Shown piece after piece: positions 1 to 10,162 of a stretch of 64,000 bases of DNA. Below the pieces are notes generated by a model. The model was not told the DNA's origin. It saw only the letters and a list, made by a program, of their open reading frames with translations, and did no database searches. The stretch's first letter is position 1; each line of letters starts with the position of its first letter. The translations under genes and the position numbers were made by a program. Source of the DNA: Simmondsia chinensis (Eukaryota > Streptophyta > Magnoliopsida > Caryophyllales > Simmondsiaceae); NCBI GenBank assembly GCA_018398585.1, contig JAGTTD010000001.1, forward strand, positions 18,803,750 to 18,867,749. The letters run 5' to 3'.

Positions 1-1046
1 GTTGAGTGCTTCCTAGGTGCTTTTACTTGGATGAAGCAATGCCAGTAATGGTAAAAGCACATGAAAGTGTATGCGGATTCCATCTAGCTGGCAACATGAT
101 GCATTGGCTCATCAGACGTTATGGCTATTATTGGCCATCAATGAGAGATGATTGTATAAAGTACACCAACGTGGGAAGAGCATGCCAAAGACGTGGTCAT
201 GCGCCAAGAGTCCCTGCAGCTGAGATACATGCTAATGTTAAATCCTGGCCCTTTAGAGGTTCGGTAATGGACATGATAGGGGAGATTAACCCCTCTTCTA
301 GCAAACAACACTCTTAAATTCTTGTGGCCAAAGACTACTTCACAAAATGAGTGGAGGCTAAACCATATAGAAATATTAATCAACAAAACATGATTCATTT
401 TATCAAAGAGTACATCCTATGTAGGTTTGGTATCCCTGAAACCATAACTGCAGACCAAGCTATGGCGTTCAATAGGGCTGAGGTTAAGGAGTTCAAGAAG
501 AGTTTCAACGTAAAAATCTTGAACTCAACCCCTTACTATGATCAAGCCAATGGCCAGGCAAAGTCAACAAACAAGATTTTGAAGGCCAATATTGAAAAGA
601 TGATTGCGGATTATCCTAGGAGGTGGCATGAATTGCTACTGGATTCCCTTCGGGCTTACATAATGTCCAAACATGACGCAATTGGGACAACTCCATTCCA
701 TTTGACGTATGACCGTGATGTTGTGCTCTCTATGGAAGTGATGGTTCAATCTATTAGGTTGGCTTATCAAGGGAGGTTTTCTGAACTTAAGTATGAGCAG
801 GCTATCATGGACAAACTAACTAACTTAGACCAAGTTAGGCTTGATGCTCTTCACAAGTTAGAGAAACAAAAGAAGAGGGGCCAAAGCCTACAACAAAAAG
901 GTAAAACCCTGGTCTTTTAACTCAGGAGATATAGTCTGAAAAGTGGTTTTACCTATTGGCATGAAAGACCGTGTCTTTGGGATATGGTCCCCAAATTGGG
1001 AGGGTCCATTTAGAGTCATAGAGGTATTTGGAGGTAATGCTTCCTA
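1..1046 (+). pseudogene. Element B: Ty3/gypsy integrase, broken (first part)
   Basis: Pol C-terminal region of a Tat-like Ty3/gypsy retrotransposon, cut by the window edge. Reading + strand one sees the zinc-binding region (HWLIRRYGYYWPSMRDDC then CQRRGH), the catalytic core opening MDMIGEINPSSSKQHS, a stop at 315-317 and another in the motif FTK*VEAKPY, then the second Asp in ITADQAMAF. Where the catalytic Glu is expected (NGQAESTNK in the homologous copy A) this copy reads NGQAKSTNK, so Glu is replaced by Lys. The C-terminal GPFRVIEVFGG motif ends at 1046, where element D begins; the reading frame resumes at 9804. Homology to A's integrase at 19300-20490 is clear. Integrase would insert the cDNA copy in the nucleus; this copy is dead. 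Highly confident on family, less on the exact lineage. Confidence 0.9.
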
Positions 1047-1680
1047 TTTACAATGAATTTGGTCAGTGCGCTTGTATATTATTTTGGAGTTCTTTATGAG
1101 GTGGCGTTCGTAAGGATGAGTTAAAGCTCAAGCTCTAGCGACACGCCGGACTTGATATTTCCTATAAGTTTCAAACAAACAGTTAGAGGGACCTGCGGGG
1201 TAACCCACGGGGGAACCCCTCCGACGCTCAAGTCAATATTAATCTTATGAAATAGTAATGAAAGCAGGTAATAAATAGAAAAAATAGATATAAAAGACTT
1301 AGCATAAAAGAAGTAGGAGGCTTGAATGATTATTGCCTCGAAGAGACCATCAATAGCAAGAGAGAGGAAAGGAGGCGTGTGAATACCTTGGTTGTGAGAG
1401 GATCAAGATGCCACCCCCCTTTTTCATGTGCTTCTCCCTTTATTTATATCTTTTTTCTCATCATCCTCATTTCCCTTTCGTTCTCATGTTAGTTGGGGAA
1501 GAGGTGGGGACACCTTCTCTTGCCATGTGTCACTTTTGTGACACATGGCATCACCTAGTCGGGTTGGCGTGCTCGTTATTTTCGGGTCCGATTCTCAATT
1601 CAAGTTTAGTTTAGTGTCATCTTATTTTTTATATAGTAATTACTTGGTTATTATATTTATAACATTGAGGCTATAAATAC
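1047..1680 (+). repeat. Element D left terminal inverted repeat
   Basis: 634-bp arm. Its sequence matches the reverse complement of 9204-9803 along its whole length, including the block GTTAGAGGGACC, the GGGTAACCCACGGG stretch, the motif GAATGATTATTGCC and a conserved hairpin. Homology stops at GCTATAAATAC (1680). A 68-codon ORF inside is a by-product of the repeat, not a gene. Confidence 0.8.
1522..1549. repeat. Perfect 12-bp-stem hairpin in D left arm
   Basis: GCCATGTGTCAC and its exact reverse complement GTGACACATGGC are separated by TTTT. The identical stem with an AAAA loop occurs in the right arm at 9310-9337, as expected for an inverted copy. Perfect conservation in arms that otherwise differ at many positions is notable. 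Confidence 0.8.
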
Positions 1681-2701
1681 CGGGCATGCGGGTGCTGGGT
1701 GAGTATAAATTGTGCTAGGTGCCTTGCGAGCTTATATCGGGAACATAATCTAAAATAAGTATAACCTTTAATCCTTTTATAACTAGCCGATCCATGTAAA
1801 TTACTCGCATAACAAGATACCTTCATATTACAAAGAGGTCCGCCAAAACGGGTTTTAAATATTCGAGTGCAGCTTGGGTGTCGTGCATATGTTGTTTGCC
1901 CATTCTGAGTCGCCCATTTTGGATCGGCCATGCAAGGTTACCCACATTTGGTCGCCGAGCGAGTAAGTACTAAGCAAGTGTTATAAACATATAACTTCAG
2001 TCATTTCAAGTTCAGCCAGAGTGTATTACAGTCAGTCTTTAATTGTAACTTGCTAGTGCACAATGTTTGCCCGAGGGATGGAGGTATTTAGCCTTCTGTT
2101 TTGGCCCTTCGTAATTGTCATTCATGTGTATTTTGAACTTTACTTGAAATTGATAGAGCATATGACCTGAATAAGATGTGTAATGGGTATTTGACAATTA
2201 ATGGGATTTTTAAGTCATTACGGTTCGTAACTAGGCGCATGGCCCATCATGAACCTTAGCAAGGCATTTAGCTCAATTGTGGATCTGAATAATGCGTTTA
2301 GCGCATTCTTCACCTTCATTGGGTGTTGAGCCTATTAGGGATCTTAATAGAGTGTTTTTCCTCTTTGTTTGTTTGAATGAAGTAGTTTTTATGTGTGTAG
2401 GAATATTTTGAAGAATCTAAGCCTCCGGGACCTTCTAAAACTTGGAGTATTTAAAGCATTTTTCTCATTTATTCCTACAAGCACTCATGGCGATTTGAGT
2501 TTTATGTGATGATCATGTGAGGACATTAGTGATGAAATTGTCAGGTAAGTAAGCAAAACGTATATCATGGAGATTGGCAAATCTTCGAAACCTGTAGACC
2601 TTACGTAGGAAACTGTAGGTCATACGTAGCAAATGGAAAGTAGGAAACAATGCTCAGTGTATTTCCCTTAGATAACCCTCAAGTGATTCATGGCAATGAG
2701 T
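1681..2701. other. Element D interior, unassigned
   Basis: About 1 kb without a convincing ORF or repeat. It contains no motif of a known transposase and no similarity to the gypsy or copia sequences elsewhere in the window. Confidence 0.5.
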
Positions 2702-2897
2702 ACTACTCCCATTGTGGGTGGTTGCACCAGGGCGGATCATGGTGTAAAGTATTGCACTCGTTGCGGGTGATTGCACTAGGATAGACAATGGTGTTTGGTA
2801 TTGCACCCATTGCGAGGGATTGCACTAAAGCGGACCTTGATGTTTGTTATTGCATCCATTGCGGGTGATTGCACTAGGGCGGACCATGGTTTTTGGT
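2702..2897. repeat. Tandem repeat, four 49-bp units
   Basis: Units begin at 2702, 2751, 2800 and 2849. Each reads roughly ATTGCACYCRTTGCGGGTG, then ATTGCACTAGGGCGGACCA, then TGGTGTTTGGT. The period is exactly 49 bp with no indels; units differ by substitutions only. Lies inside element D. Confidence 0.85.
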
Positions 2898-4659
2898 ACA
2901 TACATGGATAACTGTTAGGTGTCATGTATAGAATACCTAGATAAAATAAAGCATACTTGAGGCAACAAGTCAAACCAAACAGGTCAATATGATATACTTG
3001 CTTGATAATGAATATGCGGAGAATAAATATCAAAATACAGACAAGTTGTTAGAAATAACACACTTTTAAGGTTGTTACATGCCAAGTAATTCACCAATCG
3101 TATGGTATATCATCCTTAAAGGATACCCATGGCTCACATTCTTTTATCCTCGAAATTTGTCTATGAATTGACAAACTTGGTATGGCTTATGCTGATTAAT
3201 TATAAGTAGACAACTGCACATATATTCATTAGTCGCATTTGTAAGAGATATTTCGTAAGCGAACAACACTCATACAATGTGATTCATGAATAATCACATA
3301 AACCCTTATAATGTTTGGATGACAAGCACCTATGTCTAATATGCTTCTTAATAATGACGAGTCTTTGATTGGTTTATAACATGTCATCTATACTGACACC
3401 AAATATTAAACACGTAACAAGGTGAGTTAGTAATCGTTAAGGTGTACATGTCTTAAATTGCATATTCTGCTTGTTATTCTATCTTTAAGGTTATGAGCTA
3501 GTTTCAAGGATTAAGTGATCCCTTGTATATATTACTTTGATGGTAGTAATCATTGCTAGAGTGAGTGGGCTGTGAAAGGAGTTTTAGATTGTTCATGAGC
3601 AAGTTCACGACTATCTTGAAATAAGTTATTACGGGTATTGAGCTAGTTCATCTCTATTGTTATTTGTTCAAATTTCCCCATTCTAAAAGGGTTTTTACAA
3701 TTAACCTGTCATTTATGCCCGTATGTCACTTGCTTGGGACTCTTTATTTCAAGTGGGGTAGCTATACTTGAGATGTTTGAGGAAGCGTATTTTTTTTTTA
3801 TTGCCAATTCTTGTGTTGCGCTTGCTTTGTGATTGTCAAGAAGTCCTTTTCAAGGAGTTATGAATTACATGCTGCAGTAGAAAGTATGTGGTGTTTGGTT
3901 TTTTGTGGTAAGTTATTAATAACTTAGCTCAAAACATTTTATTTTCCGAAGAGTTTGGTACATAGAGTTATAGCATATAGGATTCGTGATAAATTTTCTC
4001 TGTATGTACTCCTACATCCATTCTTGATTATCATTTCTTAAGCATTGAATGTCTTGCAGAAGAGGTAGAATTAAGTAATTTAATGAGGGGAGATATTATC
4101 ATAATTCCTTAACTTAGTTTTGTGGATAAATGAGCAAGAATAACAAGAAGAGCAAGGACAAGGTGTATTTACCAAATATAGCATTTGGTCAATATGTAGG
4201 TGATTATGAAGATTGTTAAGCAGATAAAAATAACATCTTGCACTGCTCTTAATAAGTTGTTGACCAGCAATGGTATTAAATAATTTAGTAGAAGGTTGGT
4301 TAAAGTGTGGGTTGCATAAGCGCGATAACCTGCGTGGTTCATGTTGGATTTTCTACTTAGGAATGTTTTATTAGGTCACAACAAGCTGCTAAGTTTCCTA
4401 ACTATAATTTGATCTCCTTCTTGTAACAAGTAACAAAGTCTCATAAATATGTCATGATGTTATGTTGCATCACATGATTGAGGGTAAAGCTTACTAGCTT
4501 TGAAAAGAATTGTATCTCATGGATGAGTAGTTCCCAACTTGTAGTTGTTATGACATGATTTGCATCATGCGAAAGAAATGTACTTTCTGTCATTGTTGAT
4601 TGTAAAGCCTCTTGATTTTGGAATGATTTAGCCTTTGCGACGAAAGCGACGTCTAGTCT
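2898..4659. other. Element D interior, unassigned
   Basis: Long AT-rich non-coding stretch with stops in all frames. An 85-codon minus-strand ORF at 2776-3033 overlaps the 49-bp array and has no recognisable domain. I see no structural RNA or repeat here. Confidence 0.5.
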
Positions 4660-5505
4660 TGCGAATTGGGGCTAAGTCACCCTTTATTAAAGTGATTTAG
4701 GCCACTAAGATAAGCAAATTTAAGTGATGAACTGGGGCAAAGTCCCCCTATCATAAAAGGATTTATCCCACTAGACTAAGGAAATGACTAAGGCAAAGTC
4801 CCCCAATCCTAAAATGACTTATACCAGCATAAGAAGGAAATGACTGACGCAAAGTCCCCGAGTATTAAAAGGATTTACTCCATCGTTAAGGAAATGGTTA
4901 AGGCGAAGTTCCCTAGTCCTAAAATGATTTAAGCCACTATGATAAAGAAATTTAAGTTGCGAACTACGGTGATGTCCCCCTATCTTAAAAGGATTTATCC
5001 CACTAAAATAAAGAAATAACTAAGGCTAAGTCCCCCAGCTAAAATGACTTATACCACTGTAATAAGGAAATGATTGAGGCAAAGTTCCCCAGTCTTGAAA
5101 GGATTTATGCCATTGCTAAGGAAATGAGGCAAAGTTCCCTTGTCCTAAAATGATGAGTTACAAATTGGGGTGAAGTCCTCTGTCCTAAAATGATTTATCC
5201 CACTAAAGTAAGTAAATGACTGAAGCGAAGTCTCCCACTCCTAAAATGACTTATACCACCACAATAAGAAAATAACCGAAGTGAAGTCCCCCGGTCTCAA
5301 AAGGAGTTACGCCATCATTAAGGAAATGACCGAGGTGAAGTTACCCAGTCCTAAAAGGATTAACGCCACCGTTGAGGAAATGACTGAGGCAAAGTTCCCC
5401 AGTCGTAAAAGGATTTATGCCATTGTTAAGGAAATGACTAAGGCGAAGTTCCCCAGTCCTAAAATGACTCATACCACCATTGAAAGAAAGATTGGCCCAC
5501 CTTAA
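4660..5505. repeat. Degenerate tandem array, units about 53-70 bp
   Basis: Variants of the phrase AAGGAAATGACTGAGGCAAAG, TCCCCCAGTCCTAAAA, GACTTATACCAC recur about fifteen times. The last three or four units (from 5281) are regular at 57 bp, a multiple of three. That makes an artificial 74-residue ORF with the repeating peptide EMTEAKFPSPKR. I treat the ORF as a by-product of the array. Confidence 0.75.
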
Positions 5506-6599
5506 ACTCATTTTTGGTCTTTGGTTCTACTTAGTTAACTTCATCTCCAGATGCTAGTTTAAAAGGTATTATAGAATCATCGATGTAAAGAGACGTTGAA
5601 ATTGAGTGGTTCAGTGAGTACATCAAGTGTGGTGGCATTTCATCTTACAAGTTAAATAGTTCTTTTGACAATGGTAGGAAGATTGCGGATGTGTTGCCAC
5701 ATAGCTGATAGTTAGGATCTTTAGATGCAATGTGGCATCCTAAGCTTGAATTTAATAAATAGTTCGTTTTGATCGTTGCCTTGTGCACATATAAGATAGG
5801 CAGGTAAGTGATTCAAGGAATAGTTGAATCAATTATGAATAGAGTGACCTTACAAGAAGGAACAAATGTTTTGCAAGCTTCAAGACAATTATAAGGTCCC
5901 TTAAAGTCCTTAGAATGATCCATTTAACTGTTCTACACTTAGCCTTTGGATGTGCTTTTTGATTTGCGCTTGTGCCTTGGTATCCGCTTATGCGCTTGTC
6001 TTAAGATGTCGAAATCATTGAAAGTGGCATTGATGGCTTTGTTCTTCTATTGTCGACAGCCTAGGATTAGGTTCTTCATGAGATAGATTTGGTATAAATG
6101 GCATTCGTCTTGCATAAGAGCTACTGAGCATCCACATGATGATTTTTTTAAATTTACTTTTATAATTATGCCCTTATGATAGGACATAAGAGTAAGTTTA
6201 TAATTGAAAATCTGAAAAATGAAAGTACAATGAGAAATTGATTAGAAGTCGTAGCGATAGTTTGTTCAAGCAGAATTTTAGTTAAATAGGAACTTGTTAG
6301 AGTAGAATTATAGAAAATATTAACTCCTTGGAGTTTAATTAAAAGAAGAATTGAAGTGAAGATTAGTTAAGTCAGATATGTGACAATTATTGATTTACTA
6401 GGAATTAAATAAGAATTGCAGCGAGAATTTGTTCAACTAGCCAAGGATGTGATAGGCTACAACATTTTAAAACTTACAAAGCATGTTATTCTCAAGCCCT
6501 GGGAGTATGAATTTAATTAAGCTTTTTGGTTATAACGTATTCAGGGTTAGTTTACTTATTTACATAAAGATTGGTTTAATCAGGGTTGAAATAAATTGG
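5506..6599. other. Element D interior, unassigned
   Basis: AT-rich non-coding spacer between two arrays. No ORF over 60 codons and no recognisable motif. Confidence 0.5.
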
Positions 6600-7430
6600 G
6601 TTTGTGACGAATACTAGTCCTATTAGAATTGCATTGAACTAAGATTGTAACGAAAGTAGATTCAACAAGGGTTGAATTAAGCTAAGATTGTAATAGGAAT
6701 TAGTTCAAATAGGGTTGAAATAAACGAATGCTATAACGAGAATTAGTTTAATGAAGGTTATATGAAACTGAGATTGTAACAAGGATTAGTTCAAATAGGG
6801 TTGAATTAAACAGATACTGTAATGAAAATTAATTCAACATGGGTTGAGCTAAGCTGAGATTGTAATAAAAATTGACCCATTTAGGATTAAGTTAAACTAA
6901 GATGGTAATGAAAATTGGTTCAACAAGAATCGACGAAAATTAACACATGTAGGGTTAAAATGAGTACGGATTACAACGAAAATTAATCTTTTAATGTTGA
7001 ATTAAACTAAAACTATAATAAAAATTGGCCCTTGAAGGTTGAATTAAACTAAAATTATGATGAAAATTAGCTCAATGAGGGTTGAACTAAGTGGAGATTG
7101 TGACGAAAATTGACACAATTAGGGTTGTGTTAGGTTGATATTATTACGAAATTGAACCCATTAGGGTTAAATGGAATAGATATTATAGTATAAATTAACC
7201 CTTTAGGTTTGGGTTAAACTAAGATTATAATGAGAATTGATCCATTTGGGGTTGAATTAAAATAAGATTGTAACGAAAATTGACCTTTTTCGAGTTGAAT
7301 TAAACTAAGCTTGTAATGAAAATTGACTCTTTTAAGGTTAAAATTAACTTAAGATTGTAACAAAAATTGACCCTTTTAGAGTTGAATTAAACTAAGATTC
7401 TAATAAAGATTAACTCATTTAGGGTTTGAA
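6600..7430. repeat. Degenerate tandem array, units 43-44 bp
   Basis: The phrase AAGATTGTAACGAAAATTGA, CCCTTTTAGGGTTGAATTAAACT recurs about nineteen times. At the cleaner right end, unit starts at 7264, 7307, 7350 and 7394 give a period of 43-44 bp. The sequence is unrelated to the other arrays in D. Confidence 0.75.
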
Positions 7431-7719
7431 AGAAAGAGAAAGGGTTTGAGTCATTTGACCATGGCAGGTGTTGGTAGTCGTCGGAGATGAAGCCTTGCGT
7501 GGGTAGCAGAACATGGTGGTCAATGCTACATGACAGTCAACACACCACGGCGAGCCATGGTTCACGGTGGGCGACGTGGTGGCGAGTGGCGGCCTCTGGT
7601 GGTGGATGTCTAGTTGGTGGTGGCGGTAAGGCAGGGAAGATGACGGTCAAAGTGGCAATGGGTGGTCAACACACCTTTTTTTATTATTTTTCTTTTTCTT
7701 TAAATACATAAAGTATTAT
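7431..7719. other. GC-richer island between arrays in D
   Basis: A short stretch rich in GGTGG/GGCGG words, strikingly different in base composition from the AT-rich arrays on both sides. It carries a 74-codon plus-strand ORF (7487-7711) of low complexity that I do not recognise; it may be captured genic or UTR DNA. Confidence 0.35.
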
Positions 7720-8870
7720 GCAACTTTAAACGAACATAACTTTTAATTCATAATGGGTTATAGTGCGGGTCACATCTCAAAATGAAGCCCTCGAAGTGCT
7801 CTATGCAACCAGTGTAATTTCTCATATTTTAAAGAAAAGATAACAAAGACGTTACGGGAGTTTCTCCAACATGGTTGTGATTGGTGACTTATATAACTTG
7901 ACCCTAAGACTTATGCAAATGCAACTCTTAATCCTTAAGGAGCTATGAGTCAAATTACCTATTAAAACGAAGCTCTTGAAGATTTAAATGTAACTAGAAT
8001 TAGTTCTTGAATTTTTGGATCAAAGACAGTATATAAAAGGTCAAGTGGGCAAGCATTGCGCGTTTTGGTTAGGTAACTTACCCTATAAGTTAAAACGGGC
8101 ATAACTTTCAAACCGTAAAGTGTTACGGATCAGATTACATAACCAAACGAAGCCCTTGAAGAGTCCCAAGTATTACTTTTGGACCTTTTGATCAAAGGAA
8201 GTATATGAAAATTGAAGTGGGCGTGCCACGTGAAGATAAGATATACAACTTAACTTACAATTTAAAACAGGAGTAAATTTCAATCCGTGAAGCGTTACAG
8301 ATTGAATTATATATCAAAACGAAGTTCTTGAAGAATTATAGGTGCCTATGATGAATTTTAGAGCTTTTGATCAAAGAAAGTATAGTAAAAGTGATATGGG
8401 CTTGCCAGACGTAGGTAGGTTGTATATCTTACCTTACAACTTAAAACGGGCATAACTTTGAATCCGCGAAGAGTTATGGATCAAATTATATATCAAAATG
8501 GAGCTCTGGAAACTTTTTAGGTACTCAGGGGAATTTTTTGAAATTTTGATAAAAGAAAGCATATGAATAATGATCTGGACGTGCCAAACGCATGTGGGTT
8601 ATATAACTTACCTTACAATTTAAAATAGGCGTAATTTTCAATTCGAGAAGAGTTACAGATCAAATTATATACTAAAATAAAGCTCTAGAAGAGTTCTAGG
8701 TACCTATGAAGTAGGCGTGCGTCTCGCGTTTTGGCAAGGTAGCACACCCTGTAACTTAAAACAAGCATAACTTTCAATCTGTAAAGAGTTACGAATCGAG
8801 TTATATAACAAAACAAAGCTCTTAAAAAGTTCTAGGTATCTATGATGATTTTTCAGATTTCTAATCAAGG
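7720..8870. repeat. Degenerate tandem array, units about 172-187 bp
   Basis: Six to seven units, each with ACTTAAAACGGGCATAACTT, then a TTACGGATCAAATTATAT-like part, then AACGAAGCTCTTGAAGAG, GATCAAAGAAAGTATATGAA and a GGGCGTGCCA-like part. Starts near 7728, 7915, 8093, 8265, 8444, 8623 and 8758; the sixth unit has lost about 45 bp. The unit length resembles that of plant satellite DNA, but the divergence between units says old and not homogenised. Confidence 0.8.
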
Positions 8871-9099
8871 AAAAGATTAAAAAAAGGGGGAATAAATTAT
8901 GTAACCATACTTGGTCTTATTCAATCAAGCCTCTTTTATCAATTTTGCTTGCGTAAGCTTGTTCCTATCATAAGGAATGCCAAGGACTCCAGAGAAAATG
9001 CTGAAAATTGACTTTCTTGATACTTGAAATGCTTGAGTCTTACAAGAAACATCAAGTTTGGCGTGAGCTTATGATCCTTCCCTCGGACGGCGCCAAAAT
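8871..9099. other. Spacer between the 180-bp array and D's right arm
   Basis: No array and no gene. It ends in CCTCGGACGGCGCCAAAATG immediately before the inner inverted copy at 9100, a GC-rich block out of keeping with its surroundings. Confidence 0.4.
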
Positions 9100-9203
9100 G
9101 TTTACGATAAATTTGGTCAGTGTGCTTCTGCATCATTTTGGAGTTCTGTACAAGGTGGGGTTTGTAAGGATGAGCTGAACTCAAGCTCTAGCTACACACA
9201 TAG
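9100..9203 (+). repeat. Inner inverted copy of D's outermost 104 bp
   Basis: Reads TTTACGATAAATTTGGTCAG and then CATTTTGGAGTTCT, AAGGATGAGCTGAACTCAAG, CTCTAGCTACAC. This is an inverted copy of 9803 back to about 9700. So the right arm (9100-9803) is itself bounded by inverted repeats of about 104 bp, which the left arm lacks. Confidence 0.75.
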
Positions 9204-9803
9204 TATTTATAGCATTAGTGCTACAAACATAATTAATAAGCATGTAATTACTATATGAATTAGAGAATCGGGCCCAAAAATACCGAATACGTCAACCCGA
9301 CTAGGTGATGCCATGTGTCACAAAAGTGACACATGGCAAGAGAGGGACACCACTTCTCAACTCACATGAAAACAAAAGGGAAATGAAGGATGTAAATAAA
9401 TGGGAGGCACATGAAGAAGGGGAGTGGCATCTTGATCCTCTCCCAACCAAGGCATTCACACGCCTCCTTCCCTCTCTCTCATTATTGGTGGCCTCTCCGG
9501 GGCAATAATCATTCAACTCTCCTACTCCTTTTATGCTACATCTTTTGTCTTTTTTTTTTTTTTTTTTTTTAATGCCTATTTAATACCTACTTTCATTACT
9601 ATCATGAGATTAATATTAACTTGAGCGTTGGGGGGTCTCCCACGGGTTACCCCGCGGGATCCTCTAACCGTTTGTTTGAATCATGTAGGAAATATCGAGT
9701 CGCGCGTGTAGCTAGAGCTTGAGTTCAACTCATTCTTACGAAACCCGTCCTATATAGAACTCCAAAATGATGTATAAACATACTGACCAAATTCATTGTA
9801 AAC
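9204..9803 (-). repeat. Element D right terminal inverted repeat
   Basis: 600-bp arm, the inverted partner of 1047-1680. It includes the hairpin at 9310-9337 and a run of about 22 T at 9549-9570 that is only a short A-rich stretch in the left arm. The element ends with CATTGTAAAC; gypsy pol sequence starts directly after. Confidence 0.8.
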
Positions 9804-9937
9804 ACTTACTCTAAGGCCTAGATGGAAGAACTCACTTAAGGACTATTAATGGAAGCTTTTTAGAGAATTATGTTCCATCAATTCGGGATTCTAACAAGGA
9901 GGTTCTTAAGTACGGATTCTCTAAATTATGGGCTTAG
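9804..9937 (+). pseudogene. Element B: integrase C-terminal tail (second part)
   Basis: Continuation of the pol gene interrupted at 1046. Translated pieces FREYVPSIRDSNKEVLKY and the ending LWA-stop (TAG at 9935-9937) match the end of A's pol in the reverse complement of about 19250-19340 (KKYVPSIWDSNKEVLKY). This resumption proves that 1047-9803 is an insertion. One early stop is present. Confidence 0.85.
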
Positions 9938-10162
9938 TTTTAATATCAATATTTTTGTGGATCAACTCCATAGTCGTTAAGTTAAGAAAATAAGGAAAAA
10001 GGGGAACCACCAAATTAAGAGACATATTTGACAAAAATGCATATTTGATTAATATTATGGGAGAGTACATGGCTTACACACAAAAATAATACAAGAAAGT
10101 AACTTTCATAGCCAAAATCTCTCTGCAAAAGAAAAACAATAAAAAGAGTCGAGTCATAATTC
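9938..10162 (+). other. Element B: region between pol and the antisense ORF
   Basis: Non-coding junction between convergent pol and antisense ORF. It aligns with the corresponding stretch in A (reverse complement of 19000-19220), including AGAGTACATGGCTTACA. No gene. Confidence 0.6.

Larger units (their letters stand above)
1047..9803. mobile_element. Element D: 8.76-kb long-TIR element inserted in B's integrase gene
   Basis: The gypsy pol reading is interrupted at 1046 and continues at 9804, so everything between is one insertion event or a composite. Its two ends are inverted copies of each other over about 600 bp (1047-1680 against 9803-9204). Both begin with TTTACAATGAATTTGGTCAG when read inward. 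Long TIRs suggest a Mutator-like or foldback DNA transposon. No clean target-site duplication is visible; TTTAC on the left against CTTAC on the right is the nearest match. The interior holds four unrelated tandem arrays and no ORF that resembles a transposase, so the element is non-autonomous or the transposase has been replaced. LTR origin is unlikely because the terminal repeats are inverted. Confidence 0.7.

Noticed and set aside
1523..1550. The perfect hairpin as a rho-independent terminator
   Set aside because: Plant DNA; the structure occurs in both arms of a transposon and is not next to a gene.
5281..5505. 74-codon ORF with an internally repeated peptide (EMTEAKFPSPKR)
   Set aside because: It lies in a degenerate tandem array whose last units happen to be 57 bp long, a multiple of three. 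No start context, no homologue, and the array continues upstream out of frame.
1047..9803. Reading D as an LTR retrotransposon with LTRs of about 600 bp
   Set aside because: The terminal repeats are inverted, not direct, and no primer site, purine tract or gag/pol follows.
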